Part shown: positions 25,146 through 35,051 of the stretch, one piece after another | Layout of the letters: every line of letters begins with the position of its first letter | How positions within the stretch are numbered: the stretch's first letter is position 1 | Assembly: GCA_037957365.1 (NCBI GenBank) | Contig: JARHVA010001739.1 | Span: 186,001 to 250,000 of the forward strand | Direction of reading: 5' to 3' | DNA from: Torreya grandis | Lineage: Eukaryota > Streptophyta > Pinopsida > Cupressales > Taxaceae | Length of the DNA: 64,000 nucleotides | Notes under the pieces: generated by a model | The model's input: the letters and a program-made list of their open reading frames with translations, nothing else | Database searches by the model: none | What the model was told of the DNA's origin: nothing | Translations under genes and position numbers: made by a program

Positions 25146-25562
25146 ATCACCCAATAGCAGAATGTTGATACCTGATAGTAGAATACTAATGTCTAACAAC
25201 AGAATGTAATTACCTGATAGTAGAATGCAGTCACTCAATAGTAGAATGTATGCAGTCACTCAAAAGTAGAATGTTGACATCTGACAATTGTATGTTGATA
25301 CCTCACTATAGAATATTAATGCTCGATAGTAAAATGCTGACACCCGACAACATAATGTAGTTCCCTGATAACAGAATGTTAATGCTCGATAGTAGTATGT
25401 TGATGCCTAACAACAAAATACTGACACCTAATAGTAAAATCTTGACACCTAACCAGAGAGTGGTGACGCTTGACAACAAAACCCAAACGCCTGATAGCAA
25501 AATCTAGATTTTTGACAATGAAATACTAGTGTTTGACAACAGATGCATATGTTTGATAATGG
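25146..25562. repeat. 21-bp minisatellite, about 19-20 units (K1)
   Basis: Consensus near CCTGATAGTAGAATGTTGATA. Units such as CCTGATAGTAGAATGCAGTCA repeat with drift. Because 21 is a multiple of three, the array reads open on both strands as degenerate heptapeptides (LLLSGIN-like on minus). This explains the short open frames here, which are not called as genes. Confidence 0.85.
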
Positions 25563-26188
25563 ATACATAGTGGCCAATATGTCCAGATTAACTTTCGAAG
25601 CACTGACAACATACATTTATAAGAGAAAATTTATTTTAAAAAGTAGGAGCGGACCCTTAAATTTATGCAATCCTGCACTATCAACTATCCTATAAAATTA
25701 CCAAACACTAATTTTAAAAATAGAATATTCATAAATTAATGAAGATTCCACAATAAAAAATATTCACTTAAAATTATATAACTTGAAATTTTTTTAAAAT
25801 CAAATATAAATAAATTTAATAAATTCCTTTATGGTAACACTATCCTATCGGACTTTAGGTCGACTTATGAAAATTTGCATATTGAGTAGGATGCAATCAA
25901 TACTTATTATATTAGGATGTATTGATGGCAAAGAATTTGGATCTAGGAAAGAGCCATAAGAGCTATTGATTAGGAAGTTAATCAAGAGAGGAGAGGGGTT
26001 CCTGCCAAACAAAAAAAAAGTTCAAAATATTTTTTGGTGCCAATATGAAAATGGAGTTCGTAACATGCTGATAACCAACAGTACCAAAAAATATCAGATG
26101 GCTCCATAATTTAAGATGAGAAAATATATGGCTCCATAGTTTGTAGCATCTTCCAAATCCCACTCTACATTTGTGGAACGGGTCAAGG
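25563..26188. other. AT-rich spacer in K1
   Basis: Conserved with 42,736-43,252 in K2. No gene is supported. The overlapping minus-strand frame 25,978-26,256 is a continuation in another frame beyond the small ORF below. Confidence 0.45.
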
Positions 26189-26428
26189 CTAGAGAGTGCT
26201 GAGTTGGCGATATTGATGGAAAAGTGAATAAGCGAATATGGAAAGCTTGTGAGCACAATGAGTAGAATGATGGGGCATCTGGGAAGAGTGGATATGGGGA
26301 GGTAGGTGTTTGAGATGGATAGGGCATAGGATTACGAAAACATTGTTTGCTTTTGTTGTGTCGAAAATGATTAGCGCAACAGTGGACAGACGACTGGATT
26401 CATCGACGGGGAAGGATAAGTTAGCCAT
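26189..26428 (-). CDS. Putative small protein of unknown function (K1 copy)
   Basis: An ATG at 26,428 opens a 79-codon frame starting MANLSFPVDESSRLSTVALI. An upstream in-frame GTG is not taken as the start. The evidence is contextual. A TATA-like TATATAAG on the minus strand lies at about 26,513-26,522, giving room for a leader of about 60 nt. The stretch 26,400-26,640, covering promoter, leader and first codons, is almost identical in the second copy, whereas surrounding non-coding DNA has diverged more. The 3' half is less conserved and the frame changes between copies, so only a first exon may be real, or the gene is a relic. No domain recognised. Confidence 0.3.
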   Translation of the reverse strand: MANLSFPVDESSRLSTVALIIFDTTKANNVFVILCPIHLKHLPPHIHSSQMPHHSTHCAHKLSIFAYSLFHQYRQLSTL

Positions 26429-26504
26429 GGGCACTTTTGAGAAGAATTTTTATAGAATAGGTCCATTTTGACAGGCTAGGAAACACGAATTTGAAATCAT
26501 GAAC

Positions 26505-26524
26505 CAACGGCACTTATATATGCC
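26505..26524 (-). promoter_or_regulatory. Possible TATA box of the small ORF (K1)
   Basis: On the minus strand GGCATATATAAGTGCC lies about 85-95 bp upstream of the ATG at 26,428. It is conserved exactly at 43,680-43,692 in K2. Confidence 0.4.
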
Positions 26525-26640
26525 AGTGCCTATGATTCATCCATTAGCAGTATGCAAGTCTTCCGTTATATATGATAAAAGCCATGGAATTGAAAATCTG
26601 CAATATTTGAAAGTATGTCCAAGATGTTTTTCTGGCGGAA

Positions 26641-27362
26641 AATTTTGAAATCTTATATAAACTTATATAATAAGTTGCTCATGTTATAACGAGATATAGT
26701 CCTTGCTATCATTTTTGTGACGGCTTTCTTATGTTGGAGAAGTAATAGAACATTTAAAAGAATATTTAAGTTAAAAGAATATTTTAAAATAATATTTAAG
26801 GCATATGTTAATATTTATATATTAAATTTTAAGTAAAATTTTATGATTTTTAAAATTATATATATTTCAATTTTTTTGATTGAATAATTATAAAATAGAT
26901 AATTGAAAAGTGACTCTATCAATCACACCTTGATAGGAATTAATAATACACACATAGAGAGTATGACAATGAGATCAAATGGTAGGCCCTGAGTATTTTT
27001 TCAACATCCTTTAAGTTCAATACTCCCTAAATTTCAAGGGATCAATTATCTTTACATTTACATAACTTGTTGTGTAGAAGATGCTTGTCTTGTAAACTAA
27101 ATAAACTTCGAATTACTAAGCCACCTCAATCTCCAAGAATTAAAAATAATAATAATAATCAAATATATTATCTACAAATAAATAATACATTTTTAACATC
27201 GAAATTGTATTAGTTTTTTCTACACATTTAAAAGATGAATCTAAAATATGTTGACCCAATAATTAGAGTAACTAAAAATATCTAATAATGTCATTGACCA
27301 TGTACCACCACAATTGATGTAAAATTTTAAAAAAAATGAAAGACGTTTCTAACTTAAATTGT
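26641..27362. other. AT-rich spacer in K1
   Basis: Nothing supported as coding. Homologous to 43,801-44,533. Confidence 0.5.
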
Positions 27363-27551
27363 TCACAAATCATACTTAGTATCATAATCGTTAAATGAAT
27401 CATATAAACACTTTGCTATTCTTATAATATCCAACCCCACAAGTTTCAATTCTGACTTGACCGAGTCACCAAGTGGTAGGCTTTTTTCCATATTTGTAAT
27501 TAACCTTAATCGAAGTTCATGAACTTCCTTATCATTGAAGATAAGCACAAG
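27363..27551 (-). pseudogene. Short conserved frame downstream of kinase copy 1, possible exon relic
   Basis: The frame includes EVHELRLRLITNMEKSLPLG and ELKLVGLDIIRIAKCLYDS, a protein-like amphipathic helical composition. The start in this frame is TTG, and a possible splice acceptor (GATAAG) precedes EVHEL. The homologous K2 frame (44,534-44,725) is open as well but differs at about 12 of 63 residues, far more than the kinase, so selection on it looks weak. I do not recognise the family. It lies about 370 bp beyond the kinase stop, on the same strand. Confidence 0.25.
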
Positions 27552-27917
27552 CAATAAATCAACAAAACAAGGAAATCATCAATTCACACGTTACAAAATT
27601 GTGGCAACACCACTTGAGTGAGCTATCGAATTTGTTTTATTTTTTCAGATGCACCCACTACCTTTATTCATATCATAACATCACTTCAATGGAAACATGT
27701 CTATGTCCATTGGAGTTGGTTTGATTTAGGTGGAAATAACGCAATTGCAAAGTATTTGCCAGCGTATGGCGGAAGTACTCTCATATCACTAATTATTCTT
27801 CATTTTATGTCAGGAATTGCCCGCTGTAATTCTGATACCATGATTTTTTTAAATGGAACCCTCTTAAAGGAAAAATTTAATAAAGAAAACGTGTTATCCG
27901 CAAAATGGAAAATTCTC

Positions 27918-29537
27918 TTAAAACAAACAAAACATCATTGCGACTAAAGCCATCATACAAAATAAAAGTAAAAAAAGTAGCAAAATGATATGAATTAGAA
28001 TTAATTGTGAGATAAAATTTGGTGTCTTCGCTGTGTAGCAAATAGACGCTTTACAATTCATAAACATTTTGGGCCAACGTTGCCTAATACACAAAACACG
28101 AGAGGGACCCCAATTTTGCGTGCTCTGATTGGCAGAGACACACAGGATGTCTCTTCCTAGGGCTCTGTTATGAAATTTAGCAATGCACCCACAGGACTGT
28201 TTACACAATTCTTGAGCCTGAGCGAGTATCATAAGCTCTGTTATTGGCCTCGATGATTGCTCATTGCACTCATATTGACACTCTTCTCCAGAGGTCTCTG
28301 CAGCTGATCTTCTATTTGTGAATTGTTGCTTTTCCCGATCACTACTTTCCAAGCCGGAATTGCATGTTGATTCCACCGAAGAGGAATAGTTTTCAGTTAG
28401 CAGAGGAGTATTTGACAACGGGGAATTAAATCTGACAACCATCCACTGGCCCGTAGGGGAACGGGCGCACCAATCAGGCCTCTCACCACCAGCAGCCAAT
28501 GCTGACAGTCTGTCCCTTGATGAGGGTCTCTGCCTCTTAATTGACTCCTCTCCCTCCCCTGCATTAACTTTCCCACAAGGCCTGGAAATGCCCAATGACA
28601 AAATTGGTACAGTCCCAGACAAACTAGAAGAAGAGGAATCCCAATCAGGGCTCGCACAATCCAAGGTACTGATAGGAGATCCAGGAGCCTTTTTCACCTC
28701 CATGGCAGAGCAACAGTGGGTCTGATGGAGGAAAGGATGGTTCAACAGCTGTTCGGCGGTCCACCTCTTCTTGGGATCTCTACGGAAGCATTTCTCTAGA
28801 AAATCCCGGCCTTCAGATGAAAGACACATAGGCAAGTCGGGCAATTCGTCTGTGCAACCGATGCGGTACATGGCTGCCAGGGGATTCGAAACGCTGCTCC
28901 AAGGCGGCCTGCCGGTGGCCATCTCCACCATAGTGCAGCCCAGAGACCAAATATCGGAAGGCGGCCCCTGCCCCAGCTGGTTGACTACTTCAGGAGCCAT
29001 CCACAATGGCGTACGCCTTAAATGTTGAAGACTTAATCCCTTGTCGTCCGTCTTTCTCGCAGATCCGAAGTCGCCAAGCTTGACCACGCCAGCGGCTCCG
29101 ACAAGCACATTGTTTCCCTTGATATCGCAATGCACAATCCCCTGCCTATGGAGGTAATCTAATCCACGGAGGATGCCACCAGTGTAGGCCCTGATCACCG
29201 ATTCGTCCATATGTCCCCCAAACTTACTCAACAGGCTTGCCACGCTCCCTCCAGGCATGTACTCCATCATCAAATTACACGTATCCACGCCATTCTCAAT
29301 GCTGTTCTCCTTTCCCAAACATCGCACAATGTAGGGAGAATCTAAGGCCCTGAGAATATTGTATTCGTTTTCTAAATAAGAAATAGAATTGCCTGCCATG
29401 GATTTCACTGCGAAGAGCTCGCCCTTAGACTTGTCGATAGCAAGACTAACAGTGCCGAATGCTCCAGCTCCAATAATGGCGCCCCTTACCCAATCCTTTG
29501 GGCAGCCTGCATCGCTTTTGATTTCCACCGCCAACAT
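27918..29537 (-). CDS. MAPKKK17/18-type protein kinase, copy 1
   Basis: Single-exon MEKK-like MAPKKK of 539 residues. The ATG at 29,537 (MLAVEIKSDAG) is chosen because the open frame upstream starts only at a TTG. Kinase domain about residues 17-270: Gly loop GAGAFGTV 23-30, Lys45, HCD 136-138 with catalytic Asp138, Lys140 and Asn143, DFG 156-158, APE 181-183. The tail has PSSRDRL and RPDWCARSPTGQWMVVR at about 338-369, as in the plant MAPKKK17-21 group. In Arabidopsis that group is intronless and ABA-induced, and acts on MKK3 (family knowledge). Oddities: the nearly invariant Gly of GTPxWMAPE is Arg175. The extreme C-terminus (about residues 508-539) is a hydrophobic run that differs from copy 2 through a 1-nt indel, so it may not be functional sequence. 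Activity is uncertain. Confidence 0.9.
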   Translation of the reverse strand: MLAVEIKSDAGCPKDWVRGAIIGAGAFGTVSLAIDKSKGELFAVKSMAGNSISYLENEYNILRALDSPYIVRCLGKENSIENGVDTCNLMMEYMPGGSVASLLSKFGGHMDESVIRAYTGGILRGLDYLHRQGIVHCDIKGNNVLVGAAGVVKLGDFGSARKTDDKGLSLQHLRRTPLWMAPEVVNQLGQGPPSDIWSLGCTMVEMATGRPPWSSVSNPLAAMYRIGCTDELPDLPMCLSSEGRDFLEKCFRRDPKKRWTAEQLLNHPFLHQTHCCSAMEVKKAPGSPISTLDCASPDWDSSSSSLSGTVPILSLGISRPCGKVNAGEGEESIKRQRPSSRDRLSALAAGGERPDWCARSPTGQWMVVRFNSPLSNTPLLTENYSSSVESTCNSGLESSDREKQQFTNRRSAAETSGEECQYECNEQSSRPITELMILAQAQELCKQSCGCIAKFHNRALGRDILCVSANQSTQNWGPSRVLCIRQRWPKMFMNCKASICYTAKTPNFISQLILIHIILLLFLLLFCMMALVAMMFCLF

Positions 29538-29830
29538 TTGTTTTTCCAAAAATCTACAAAACGTCTGATGGCAGGAGAAAGGCGGTTGGGAATTGCTTAT
29601 AAAGGCCTATTCGGGAACTCGTATGAAACACTTACCTCCCAACTTCCCTCGTGAGGAGGAAAGGGTGCATTTTATTTTGCCGCGTGGGCGTTCGCGAAGA
29701 GTATGAACGAGAGCAGTTGATGAGTCGGGTCAAAATTCAAATGACGTGGGCGGTGAAGAACGCTCGGACGCGTCAGTGACCACGCGAGCCGTGTCTGTGG
29801 AAAGCCTTGGAATATGAAGCCCCTGGCCTT
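29538..29830 (-). promoter_or_regulatory. Promoter-proximal region of kinase copy 1
   Basis: The minus strand has a TATA-like CCTTTATAAG at 29,597-29,606, about 60 bp before the ATG. A 10-bp segment including it is missing in copy 2. TGACGTGG, an ACGT-core bZIP/ABRE-like site, lies at 29,742-29,749, about 205 bp upstream. A GC-rich ACGCGTCAGTGACCACGCG follows at about 29,769. ABRE-like sites fit the ABA induction known for this MAPKKK group, but function here is inferred. Confidence 0.5.
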
Positions 29831-30254
29831 CTCTGAGAACATGAAGAAAAGGCAAACGAAGTAGATGGCTGAGGAAAAGTCCGAGGAAAAGGCAATCCTC
29901 TTGATGACTTATCTAGATATAATAAAATCAAAAGAATATTCGAGACTAATGTGAAGTTTTGTACAATAACGGAGTAAAAGAAGCTAAAGGAGGGATTTAA
30001 TCATCTAGAATTAGATCACCGGAATTTGTGGAGAACACAATAGATGAAAAATTGAATTCCCACTATGTTTTTTTCATGTAAAACAAAAAGAAGTCGGTGT
30101 GTTCAACTGACCTTCCTCCGTTGACCATGTTTCATAGACGTGGGTTAAAAACGGACGAACTACGGTTGACTTTGTTTGTTCCATGCATCAACGAAGATTC
30201 GAATGGATCGCTTGACCTTTGCTTGTGGTTTACGTCTCCCTTGGTATGCAAATT
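29831..30254. other. Region between kinase 1 promoter and conserved upstream core
   Basis: Conserved with 47,000-47,412 in K2 and, more loosely, with 34,325-34,671 and 59,945-60,290. No coding frame supported. Confidence 0.5.
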
Positions 30255-30400
30255 GTAGTGGGTTGCTGCCAGGTTAGCGTTAACGCAGATGATGGCGTGG
30301 ACAATTTGCAGGGAAGAGATTGCTCGTTTCCACTAGTTACGTTACGTCACGGGAGATCTCTTTTGCTGTAGTTACTAACCGCCTACTTCGGTGAAGTTGC
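30255..30400. repeat. Conserved GC-rich upstream core, copy 1 of 4
   Basis: About 145 bp containing GATGGCGTGGACAATTTGCA, TTACGTTACGTCAC (a TGACG-type bZIP motif in reverse) and CTTCGGTGAAGTTGC. It recurs at 34,672-34,818, 47,413-47,558 and 60,291-60,426. It lies about 0.7-0.9 kb upstream of the kinase ATG in K1 and K2. The other two copies have no kinase. Confidence 0.8.
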
Positions 30401-31327
30401 AGGCGACACAAATTTCACTTCCCATTATCCCCATCAATTAAAATACAACTCTTCTTGTATATATCATATTTTATTTAAATAATATTAAAAAAATAATTCA
30501 TTTTTTTAAATCATTTTTAAAAAAATTAAATTTGTTTGGCATAAAATAAATCATTTATCTATTAATAAAATTTGAATAAATTATTTTATAAATATTAATG
30601 CATACCAAAATACTAAACCAATTAAATTTAAATCATTAATTTATAAATGTAGGTCCACACCAATACATCTAAACCAGATTATTTGATAAGATAATGTTGA
30701 CCAAGATAATTTATTCTAAAAAATTATATATATAAATATTAATGTTGACATTTTAATAGACATTCTCCATAAACAACAAAGGTCTTATAACAACAAATCC
30801 TAACATAACTGTTAAAAAATATTGTTTTAAGCTCATGTAATGATGTCACATTTATTACCACTGTAAATTATTTCAAGAACATAAAAATTACATAATACAA
30901 TTTAAAAAGTTTATGAGTACATCCTAGTAGTTAGAAATATAAAAATGTGAGGCTTTTGAGAGAAACGCAATAAGATGGATAAAGAATATAAAAAAATATT
31001 ACAGAGTAATTCAGATGAAAATTGGAATCAAAGATCATATATATAATGTAAACTGAAGTGTTAAAATATTTTGTTATGAAAAATTGTATTAATAGAAGTT
31101 GAGTATAAGGATTGGTGATATAATGTTATGATGCCTATATAACTTAGTGATTACTTTTGTAAGACGAACATTATATTAAATGGTACAATAGTCTATTGAG
31201 AACTCTTTATAAAAAAAAGTGTGGACACATATAAGACATTTGAAATGTAGGTGTAAAATGAAAAAAAGAATATAAATTATTTAGGTGTAAATAATTTTGA
31301 ATTATATACTTTTAAAATTAAAGATGA

Positions 31328-31329
<2 letters not shown>
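30401..31329. other. AT-rich spacer at the end of K1
   Basis: Homologous to 47,559-48,509 and loosely to 35,052-35,990. No gene. Confidence 0.55.

Positions 31330-31378
<49 letters not shown>
31330..31378. repeat. (TA)n microsatellite 1
   Basis: Uninterrupted TA dinucleotides of about 48 bp. They sit exactly at the junction between K1 and block C1. Confidence 0.95.
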
Positions 31379-31383
<5 letters not shown>

Positions 31384-32909
31384 TTAATAATAATTGACTA
31401 CAATATATTGAAATGAAAATAAATTTAATTGATATATGTTATTTTCATAAAACATAAACACAAAAAATTAAAAAAATGAATTACAATTTTGAATAAAAAT
31501 ATTGGTTGAGAGTATTTTATAAGATGGTATTAATTTTGTATAGATTTGAAAATTAAAAAATAAATGCTAATAGTGAAAACTCTTAAATTTGATGGTTAAT
31601 CATTGTAGGAAACATTTATCTGAACTTGTAAAATAAACCCACTAAATGTATATAAATATTTAATGACAATATATTGCTCAATGAATGGCCATTAAATTTG
31701 AACCAAAAATAAATAAAAGAGTAACTTATCCTCCTTATCTTTTACTTAAAGTTTGTAAATTTAACATTTACTAATTTCTAGTATACCAAATTACTGCACA
31801 TAAATTTTTTTGGACCTTTTTAAACCCTTCATTTCTTGCTTACCCACATGTTATTCTAAGTTTCCTACAATGTTGAAAGGATAGCCATCATCAAAAAAAT
31901 TTATCATATGCAAGGTTAGTTGGTTCAATTATTTTTATTTTACTAGTTAATTTAATATTGATAAATAATTATTACATTCAAATTATTGTTTATAAATGTT
32001 ATTTTTATTTGTTAGAGGTTAAATTTGATGATTGTATTTATTTTTTTCATTATAAATTATTATATCTTTAAAAATATTATATGTAAAATGAAATTTTAAA
32101 TAAACCGTCAAAAACCAATAAATATTATAACAAATATAAATGTTATCTTTTATATTTTCTTCTTCATTATGAACTATATTAGTATATGAAAGACAATGTT
32201 TAGTAATTAGTTTTATATTTATGTCTATGATGGCATTCTACCTATAACATTTTAGAAATATATTTTCAAAAGCTTTTAATACATTGTTATAAATTCTATT
32301 TAGTGTAGCCTATGATACTTTATTTGATTTATTTTTTATCAATATGATCAAATCAAATAATTTTATTGTTTAAAACATTTTGTATATTTGTTAATAAAAA
32401 CTACTCCATATAAAACATCTTCTTATTTATTAATAAAATAAATCCATGTCACCTTAATAAGTAAAAAATTAAACTGCATCACAACTCTTATTTTGAAAAA
32501 TTATTCAAAATTTTATTAAACAAGGCCATAATATAACAAATCTTATCAAAACTAGTGCAATTCAATGAATAAGAAGGAAGCGATATGTGTGATATGTACA
32601 TGTGTGAATGGTAAATCTTGTCAAAACTGGTCACTACAACATTTTGACAATTCAAAGTCACTTTTTAGTTGCTTAAGTTTTTTTTATAGAATTTAGAACA
32701 TTACATTTAGATTTAAAGTCATGGTTTGGAGGCATCTTTAAATTGTAATGTTAGAGTATCTATAATAAGTGATTTTAACAAGGGGCATTGAAAGATGACA
32801 TTAGGGTGTCCTCAATGGTGACCTAAAGGTGTTTGTGGATATCGATATTGGGATACTTTTGAGTAGTTTTAATACAGTGTTTTTAATGGTGACATTGGGG
32901 TATCATTAA
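31379..32909. repeat. Segmental duplication, block C copy 1 (empty-site copy)
   Basis: Collinear with 54,611-58,206 except for the 2-kb insertion there. The single CTTGC at 31,835-31,839 is the uninterrupted target site of that insertion. No coding sequence. Confidence 0.9.
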
Positions 32910-34324
32910 AGATTGATTATGGTTCATATGTTTCTTTTCTTCCTCCTTTAGTTTATTTAAAATTTACATTATTCTCTTTCTTATTATTTATTTAAAAATA
33001 TATTCTTTAGACTTTTTATATAATGCAATAATAATGTAAGTTTTTTAAATATATTTCAAGTCTAATCTAATCCTCCACTATCAGTCATTCTTTAGTATAA
33101 GGTGTAGGTCTTATGTGTTAAGAGTTGAACTTAGGTGAAGAGCTTGAAAAATCTATATTATATAGAAGGAAATCATTGAGCCTACTTACATATGATGTTT
33201 ACTTTTGAACTACAAAAATCTTAACAACCATCTTTTCTCTTTCATGATTGGAAGGAATATTCCTAAATAATTCCTCTAAATTTTATTTATATTTTATTCT
33301 TAATTCAAAATCTATGAATATATAAATATCACAAATTTTAAATTGCAAAAAATTATTAAAGTTAAAAAGGATTAAAAGTCTTAAGTCTTAACTAAACTTT
33401 CCGCATATGTTTTTTTAAATTTTGCACATTATTAAACTTAGCATCATCTAATAATTCTTTTTATTTTTCTTTCCAATTATGACATGAATGAGTTCAACAT
33501 GATAATAGTATAAATATTAAAATAAAGGGCCATTAATTCTTTTGTCAAGAGAAACCGTTATATTATGATATGTGTGGACATGGCTTGACAACTCAACCAA
33601 AAAAAAGTATTCTTAAACATTTACACATTTCTTTTCAATTTTTTATTAAATAATCTAATAATATGTAAACAAAAACCATGATTTTTTTTATTAAATAATA
33701 TATAAATAAATTAAAAATTACCACAAATTTGAAAGCCACATAAAATGAATAAATGTTGAAAAAACAGACTATAATTATGAAGTACAATTATTAAAAAGGG
33801 CCATTAATTCTAATACAATTCAAAAGTGAACAGACCGAATAAAAGAAAAAGAAAAAGATTGATGGGTTGAAAGTGCACATAGCTTCAACTTTTTTATCGA
33901 ATAATCAGACCGACAGTGTGTAGACAACAGCCAAACTTCTATAAGCCAGAGTTGTATATTTATTTTTTTGCTTTTTAAGTGTATTCCAGTGGGATGATTT
34001 TTTCCAAATTAATTTTGACAAAATACATAAAGTAGAGATTTTAATATGTACAACAGCCCGTTAAAAAGGATAATGCCACTTTTATTTTATCGTCATCAAT
34101 ATTTATATCAGTCACTGTTATAATTATATTGTGGTCAATCATATTCCATAAACAATTATTGCGTTTTTTATGTATGATGGTCAGTTTTATAATTGCCACT
34201 TTTAAAATTGTATTCGATGGTCAATCATATTCCATGAACTCAATGGAAAAACGATCTCATTAAAGGAAAGTGAACTGACCCGACAGAATAAAGATTGATG
34301 TATTAAGAGTGGAAAGTAGAATTT
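32910..34324. other. AT-rich intergenic DNA
   Basis: Single-copy within the window. No supported gene. Confidence 0.5.
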
Positions 34325-34671
34325 TTAATAGAGAACATAAAAAAGAAAGACAAACAAAGTAGATGGCTGAAGAAAAGTCGGAGGAAAAGGGAATCCCCTT
34401 GATGACTTATAGTAGACTAATGTGAAGTCTTGTAAAATCACGGAACAAAAGAAGCTAAACGAGGGAGTTAATCAGATGTTGAAATCTAAATGAGGACACA
34501 TTAATCTTTGGAGGACGCAATAATTGAAAAGTTGAATTGCGACTAGTTGTTTTTCATGTAAAACAAAGTGAAGTTGGTGAGTTCAACCTGGCCTTCCTCC
34601 GTTGCCTATGTTTAATAGTGACCTTCGCTTCTGGTTTACGTCTCTCGTGCTATACGTCGACGGTGCAAATG

Positions 34672-34818
34672 GTAGTGGGTTGCTGCGAAGTTAGCGTTAT
34701 GCAGATGATGGCGTGGACAATTTGCAGGGAAGAGATTGCTCGTTTCCACTAGTTACGCTACGTCACAGGGAGATCTCTTTTGTTGTCGTTACAAACCGCC
34801 TACTTCGGTGAAGTTGCC
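34672..34818. repeat. Conserved GC-rich upstream core, copy 2 of 4
   Basis: Same core as 30,255-30,400 with small changes (GTTACGCTACGTCACAGGG; TTATGCAGATGATGG). No kinase gene accompanies it. Confidence 0.8.
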
Positions 34819-34859
34819 GGCAACTCGTGCCTTAATGGAGAACAAATATGACTTCCTAC

Positions 34860-35051
34860 TTGAGTTGGCCTAATGGTAAAGAACATGTGCTCCTGGAAGG
34901 GAGGTCACAGGGTCAAATCCTGCAGGAGGTAGGTGCCTTCCCACGATGGGAGTATGAGGTGGTCCCATATACTGGACATGCCTTGTAAACCATAACCAAG
35001 GCATTAATTGGCATCGTGGACCTTAAAATATATATTATTATTTATTATTAC
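34860..35051 (+). mobile_element. tRNA-derived SINE-like element
   Basis: An A-box match TGGCCTAATGG (34,866-34,876) and a B-box-like GGTCAAATCC (34,911-34,920) lie 45 bp apart, the spacing of a Pol III internal promoter. A tRNA-unrelated body of about 100 bp and an AT-rich tail (TATTATTATTTATTATTA) follow. The segment is missing in the homologous positions of the other three upstream blocks, so it is an insertion. Acceptor-stem pairing of a functional tRNA was not seen. Target duplication unclear. Confidence 0.7.

Larger units (their letters stand above)
24635..31329. repeat. Segmental duplication, kinase block copy 1 (K1)
   Basis: Collinear with 41,832-48,509 at an offset near 17.2 kb. Homology starts at TAGTGGC(T/C)TATTA and ends at a TA microsatellite. 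It contains a minisatellite, a putative small gene, a short conserved frame, the kinase and its upstream region. Identity is highest in the kinase CDS and in 26,400-26,640, and lower in the AT-rich spacers. Confidence 0.9.

Noticed and set aside
25146..25562. CRISPR-like array
   Set aside because: The repeats are contiguous and drifting without unique spacers, in a plant nuclear context. It is a minisatellite.
27618..27947. Plus-strand 109-codon frame at the 3' end of kinase copy 1
   Set aside because: Antisense to the kinase tail and its downstream DNA. The K2 equivalent is broken by indels and there is no domain.
28397..28657. Minus-strand 86-codon frame inside kinase copy 1 (and 45,571-45,831 in copy 2)
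   Set aside because: Alternative-frame shadow of the kinase C-terminal region. Its conservation follows from the CDS.
34860..34935. Possible functional tRNA gene
   Set aside because: A- and B-box are present but no acceptor-stem pairing or plausible anticodon arm was found. It is better explained as a SINE head.
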